A stretch of DNA of 8,913 nt from Betaproteobacteria bacterium RIFCSPLOWO2_02_FULL_68_150. Lineage in GTDB: Bacteria > Pseudomonadota > Gammaproteobacteria > Burkholderiales > SG8-39. The notes under the pieces are model-generated. The model did not search any database and was not told where the DNA came from. It worked only from the letters and a program-made list of their open reading frames with translations. The stretch lies in the NCBI GenBank assembly GCA_001771975.1, contig MERE01000027.1, forward strand, positions 1-8,913, in the 5' to 3' direction. The translations under genes were made by a program, and so were the position numbers. Below, piece by piece: positions 6,554 to 8,913 of this stretch. How positions within the stretch are numbered: position 1 is the first letter of the stretch; each line of letters starts with the position of its first letter.

Positions 6554-8059
6554 ATGGACGGCGTCCTCGCGCAACTTGCGAACGGATTCGTCGACGTGCT
6601 CGCGCCGGCGAACCTGCTCGCGCTGGTCGTAGGGCTGGTGCTCGGGCTGCTGGTCGCCGTGCTCCCCGGCCTGACGCTGGTGATGGGCGTGGTGCTCGCG
6701 CTGCCGTTCACCTACAGCATGGATGTCACCGCCGCGATCATCCTGCTCACCGCGATGTACGTCTCGGGCACCTATGCCGGCGCATGGACCTCGATCCTGT
6801 TCCGCGTGCCGGGCGAACCGATCGACGTGCCGCTGCTGTGGGACGGCTACACGATGGCGCGCAAGGGCCATGCCGCGAAGGCGCTCGGCTGGACGCTCGT
6901 GGCAGCCGGCGTGGGCGGCCTCTGTGCCGCCACGGTGATGGTGCTGCTCGCGCATCCGGTGGCGCGCATCGCCCTCACCTTCTCCACGCCCGAATATTTC
7001 GCCATCATCTTCTTCGGCCTGGCGAGCGTGGCCTCGCTCGGCGGCGGCTCGCTCGCCAACGCGCTCATCAGCCTGTTCGCCGGCCTGCTGATCGCGACCG
7101 TCGGCGTCGACGACACCTACGGCGCGCACCGCTTCACCTTCGGCGTGCGGATCCTGTCCGACGGCATCGATTACCTGGTGGTGATGGTGGGCGCCTTCGG
7201 CCTGGGCGAGGTGTTCATGCGCATGGAGCACCGCTTCAAGTCGGCGCCGCTCGAGTCGGTCGACACGGTGAGCACGCAGCTGCCCTCGCTGCGCGAGGCG
7301 AGCGCGATCAAGGGAACCTTCGCCCGCGGCACGCTGCTCGGCATCGTCATCGGCCTCGTTCCGGGGGCAGGCGCCACGGTGGCCTCGTTCCTGTCCTACG
7401 GCATCGAGGCGCAGTACGGCCGGCGAAGGGAACTCATGGGCTCCGGCATCCCCGAAGGCATCGTCGCGCCGCAGACCGCGGCGACTGCCTCGGTGGGCGG
7501 TGCCATGATTCCGCTCGTCACCATGGGCATTCCCGGCAGCGGCGCCACCGCGATCATCCTCGGAGCCTTCCTGCTGCACGGCCTGCAGCCGGGGCCGCAG
7601 GTGTTCGAGACTTCGAGCCACATCGTCTACGCCGTGTTCGCCTCGATCTTCGTGGGCGTCATCGGCATGTGCCTGATCGGTTACTTTGCCGCGCGCTACC
7701 TGGTGCGGGTGCTCGAGTTTCCCGAAGTCATCGTCTCGGCCTACGTCGTCATGTGCTGCATCCTCGGCGCGTTCGCGGCGCGCAACAACATCACCGACGT
7801 CTGGCTGATCGTGGTGTTCGGCGTGGTCGGCTACCTGTGCGAGCGGTTCCGCTTTCCGATCGCACCGCTCGTCCTCGGCGTGATCCTCGGCCCGCTCGCC
7901 GAGACCAACTTCATGACCACCATGATCAGCTTCAACAACGACTGGATGGTGTTCTTCACGCGGCCGATCAGCGGCGCGATCATGGCGCTGGCGATCGTGA
8001 CGCTGGTGTACCCGGTCCTGCGGCACCTGCGGCGCAGGGCGCGGCTCCCGGCTACTTGA
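6554..8059 (+). CDS. tctA: TTT transporter large membrane subunit TctA
   Basis: This 501-residue, multi-helix inner-membrane protein is of standard TctA length. The family motifs are present in both inverted halves. The N-terminal half has VLPGL (36-40) followed by the SGTYAGAWTSILFRVPGEP stretch near residues 74-92. The C-terminal half has GLVPGAGATVASF, then GSGIPEGIVAPQTAA and MGIPGSGATAIILGA. TctA forms the transport pathway and works with TctB and the periplasmic Bug receptor. The start ATG at 6554 is 6 bases after the tctB stop. Some canonical positions differ slightly (for example SGTYAGAW where many TctA proteins have a GG pair). The gene overlaps the convergent TauE/SafE gene by 8 bases at the 3' ends, leaving no space for a terminator between them. 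It is the last plus-strand gene in the window. Confidence 0.95.
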   Translation: MDGVLAQLANGFVDVLAPANLLALVVGLVLGLLVAVLPGLTLVMGVVLALPFTYSMDVTAAIILLTAMYVSGTYAGAWTSILFRVPGEPIDVPLLWDGYTMARKGHAAKALGWTLVAAGVGGLCAATVMVLLAHPVARIALTFSTPEYFAIIFFGLASVASLGGGSLANALISLFAGLLIATVGVDDTYGAHRFTFGVRILSDGIDYLVVMVGAFGLGEVFMRMEHRFKSAPLESVDTVSTQLPSLREASAIKGTFARGTLLGIVIGLVPGAGATVASFLSYGIEAQYGRRRELMGSGIPEGIVAPQTAATASVGGAMIPLVTMGIPGSGATAIILGAFLLHGLQPGPQVFETSSHIVYAVFASIFVGVIGMCLIGYFAARYLVRVLEFPEVIVSAYVVMCCILGAFAARNNITDVWLIVVFGVVGYLCERFRFPIAPLVLGVILGPLAETNFMTTMISFNNDWMVFFTRPISGAIMALAIVTLVYPVLRHLRRRARLPAT

Positions 8060-8801
8060 ATAACAGCGCTGCGCCGCTCAACGCAAGCAGCGCGGCCACG
8101 ACGTGGCCGAAGCGCGCTTCGTCGAGCCGGGCGTGCCAGCGGTCCCCGGCGAACATCGCCAGCGCGACGACGGCAACCGCCGCCGCCAGCAGCCAGAGCA
8201 CCCGTTCGTCGTACAGGCCGAGGCCTGCGTAGCCGGAAGCGCGCAGCACGCTCAGGCCCAGCAGCGCTACCGAAACGGTGGCGCGAAAGCGCGCCTTGTC
8301 GAGCGCGAGGCTGCGCAGGTAGACCACGTAGAACGGTCCCGCCATGCCGCCGAAGACCGTCGCGACGAATCCGCCCACGGTTCCGGCGAGCGGAGCGAGC
8401 CAGCGCGGCGCGGCAGCGGTGGTGCGCCGCGGCAGGTAGCCCGAGAGCGCGTAACCGATGATGAACAGGGCGAGCGCACGCAGCAGGTGCTGCGGATCCA
8501 CGGCGGCGAACAGCCACAGGCCCACGCCTACACCGACGAGCGTCGGAACGAGCAGCCGGCGCAGGCCGATCCAGTGCACGTGGCGCCGCTGGTGCAGCGC
8601 CTGTCCGAACGACGCGAGCATCCCCAAAGCGGTCACGAGCGGGATGACGACCGGCAGCGGCAGCGCCAGCAGCAGCAGCGGGATCGACACCACGCCGGCG
8701 CCGAAACCGGTCGCGCCGCGCAAGGCGTAGGCGACGAACACCACGCCGAGGCACCAGGCGAGTGGCCAGGCCCCGCCCGCCGCGAGCAGGACCTGGTCCA
8801 A
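8052..8801 (-). CDS. TauE/SafE-family membrane permease
   Basis: The 249-residue hydrophobic protein has about seven to eight membrane helices and the TauE/SafE (formerly DUF81) pattern of two related halves. The first repeat has RGATGFGAGVVSIPLL near residues 28-43. The second has GTVGGFVATVFGGMAGPFYVVYL in its middle part. Members are implicated in export or uptake of sulfite, sulfonates such as taurine or sulfoacetate, and other small anions. The specific substrate cannot be read. The start is taken as the TTG at 8801: no ATG or GTG precedes the first helix, and an in-frame upstream extension gives no better start. The preceding gene on the same strand stops 4 bases before this TTG, so re-initiation or coupling is likely. 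It runs opposite to the mutase-transporter operon and need not share its function. Confidence 0.88.
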   Translation of the reverse strand: MDQVLLAAGGAWPLAWCLGVVFVAYALRGATGFGAGVVSIPLLLLALPLPVVIPLVTALGMLASFGQALHQRRHVHWIGLRRLLVPTLVGVGVGLWLFAAVDPQHLLRALALFIIGYALSGYLPRRTTAAAPRWLAPLAGTVGGFVATVFGGMAGPFYVVYLRSLALDKARFRATVSVALLGLSVLRASGYAGLGLYDERVLWLLAAAVAVVALAMFAGDRWHARLDEARFGHVVAALLALSGAALLFK

Positions 8802-8825
8802 GGCCCTACTTCGCCGAGTAGGCCT
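8801..8825 (-). promoter_or_regulatory. Imperfect hairpin at the TauE/SafE translation start
   Basis: The plus strand reads AGGCCCTACT, a six-base loop TCGCCG, then AGTAGGCCT. This gives six paired bases next to the loop, one bulged C, then three more pairs. On the minus strand it spans the stop codon of the upstream partial gene and reaches the first base of the TTG start. It could fold in mRNA and limit initiation of the permease so that translation depends on the upstream gene. There is no T-tract, so an intrinsic terminator is unlikely. In such GC-rich DNA it may be chance. Confidence 0.3.
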
Positions 8826-8913
8826 GGTACTTCTCGAGCAGGCGCCGCGGCAGCTTCAGCGCGTCGCGCCGGAACGGATCGCCGAGTTCGCGCGTGCACA
8901 TCATCTCTACGAT
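8806..8913 (-). CDS. C-terminal 35 codons of an unrecognised minus-strand gene
   Basis: Reading the minus strand from the window edge gives an open frame of 35 residues ending at the TAG complementary to 8806-8808. Its tail is CTRELGDPFRRDALKLPRR followed by LLEKYQAYSAK. The composition is charged and amphipathic, with no membrane segment, consistent with the C-terminus of a soluble protein. I do not recognise the family. The reasons to believe it is coding are uninterrupted reading to the edge, protein-like composition, and a stop placed 4 bases before the start of the TauE/SafE gene, the spacing expected within an operon. Its identity would indicate what the permease carries. Confidence 0.55.
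   Translation of the reverse strand: MVEMMCTRELGDPFRRDALKLPRRLLEKYQAYSAK

Noticed and set aside
5561..8026. Minus-strand open frame of 821 codons opposite glmE, tctB and tctA
   Set aside because: Its translation is a low-complexity run of H, D, R, E and A with no fold-like pattern, and it lies opposite three genes with clear family motifs. It is a shadow caused by high GC at third positions.
5845..8232. Plus-strand open frame of 795 codons over tctB and tctA in another frame
   Set aside because: Almost entirely R, A, G, H and P; the TctB and TctA frames carry the conserved motifs.

Overview
The window is very GC-rich and almost entirely coding. Bug-family binding proteins paired with tripartite tricarboxylate transporter (TTT) genes suggest a Gram-negative proteobacterium, most likely a betaproteobacterium of Burkholderiales type. 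That placement rests on gene content and base composition only. No RNA gene, CRISPR array, insertion sequence or prophage gene is visible, and no gene-free stretch exceeds 30 bases.

Positions 3-8059 (+) read as one tightly packed operon segment that enters from outside the window. In order it holds: the C-terminal two thirds of a muconate-lactonizing-type enolase-superfamily enzyme; a zinc-free quinone oxidoreductase-type MDR reductase; a Bug/TctC-type periplasmic binding protein; the S, L and E proteins of a glutamate-mutase-type coenzyme-B12 carbon-skeleton mutase; and the TTT membrane subunits TctB and TctA. The three mutase genes sit between the binding-protein gene and its membrane subunits. 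Most junctions overlap (38-base overlap, TGATG, ATGA, 23-base overlap, ATGA, 6-base gap). Only the binding protein has a strong Shine-Dalgarno sequence.

The likely joint role is uptake of a small free carboxylic acid by the TTT system, B12-radical rearrangement of its carbon skeleton, then alpha-proton chemistry by the enolase-superfamily enzyme and perhaps reduction by the MDR enzyme. The key point is that the E subunit aligns without gaps to clostridial GlmE (recalled from memory). It keeps the residues that handle adenosylcobalamin (K337, E341) and two of three substrate-binding arginines (R77, R111). It has leucine or threonine where GlmE has Arg149, His150, Glu171 and His291. It should therefore not be read as a glutamate mutase: it looks like a mutase for a different substrate, probably one without an amino group. 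The window shows no methylaspartate ammonia-lyase, which fits.

Positions 8052-8913 (-) carry a separate convergent unit: a TauE/SafE-type membrane permease, overlapping tctA by 8 bases at the 3' ends, and the last 35 codons of an unrecognised gene. A small imperfect hairpin spans the junction between these two.
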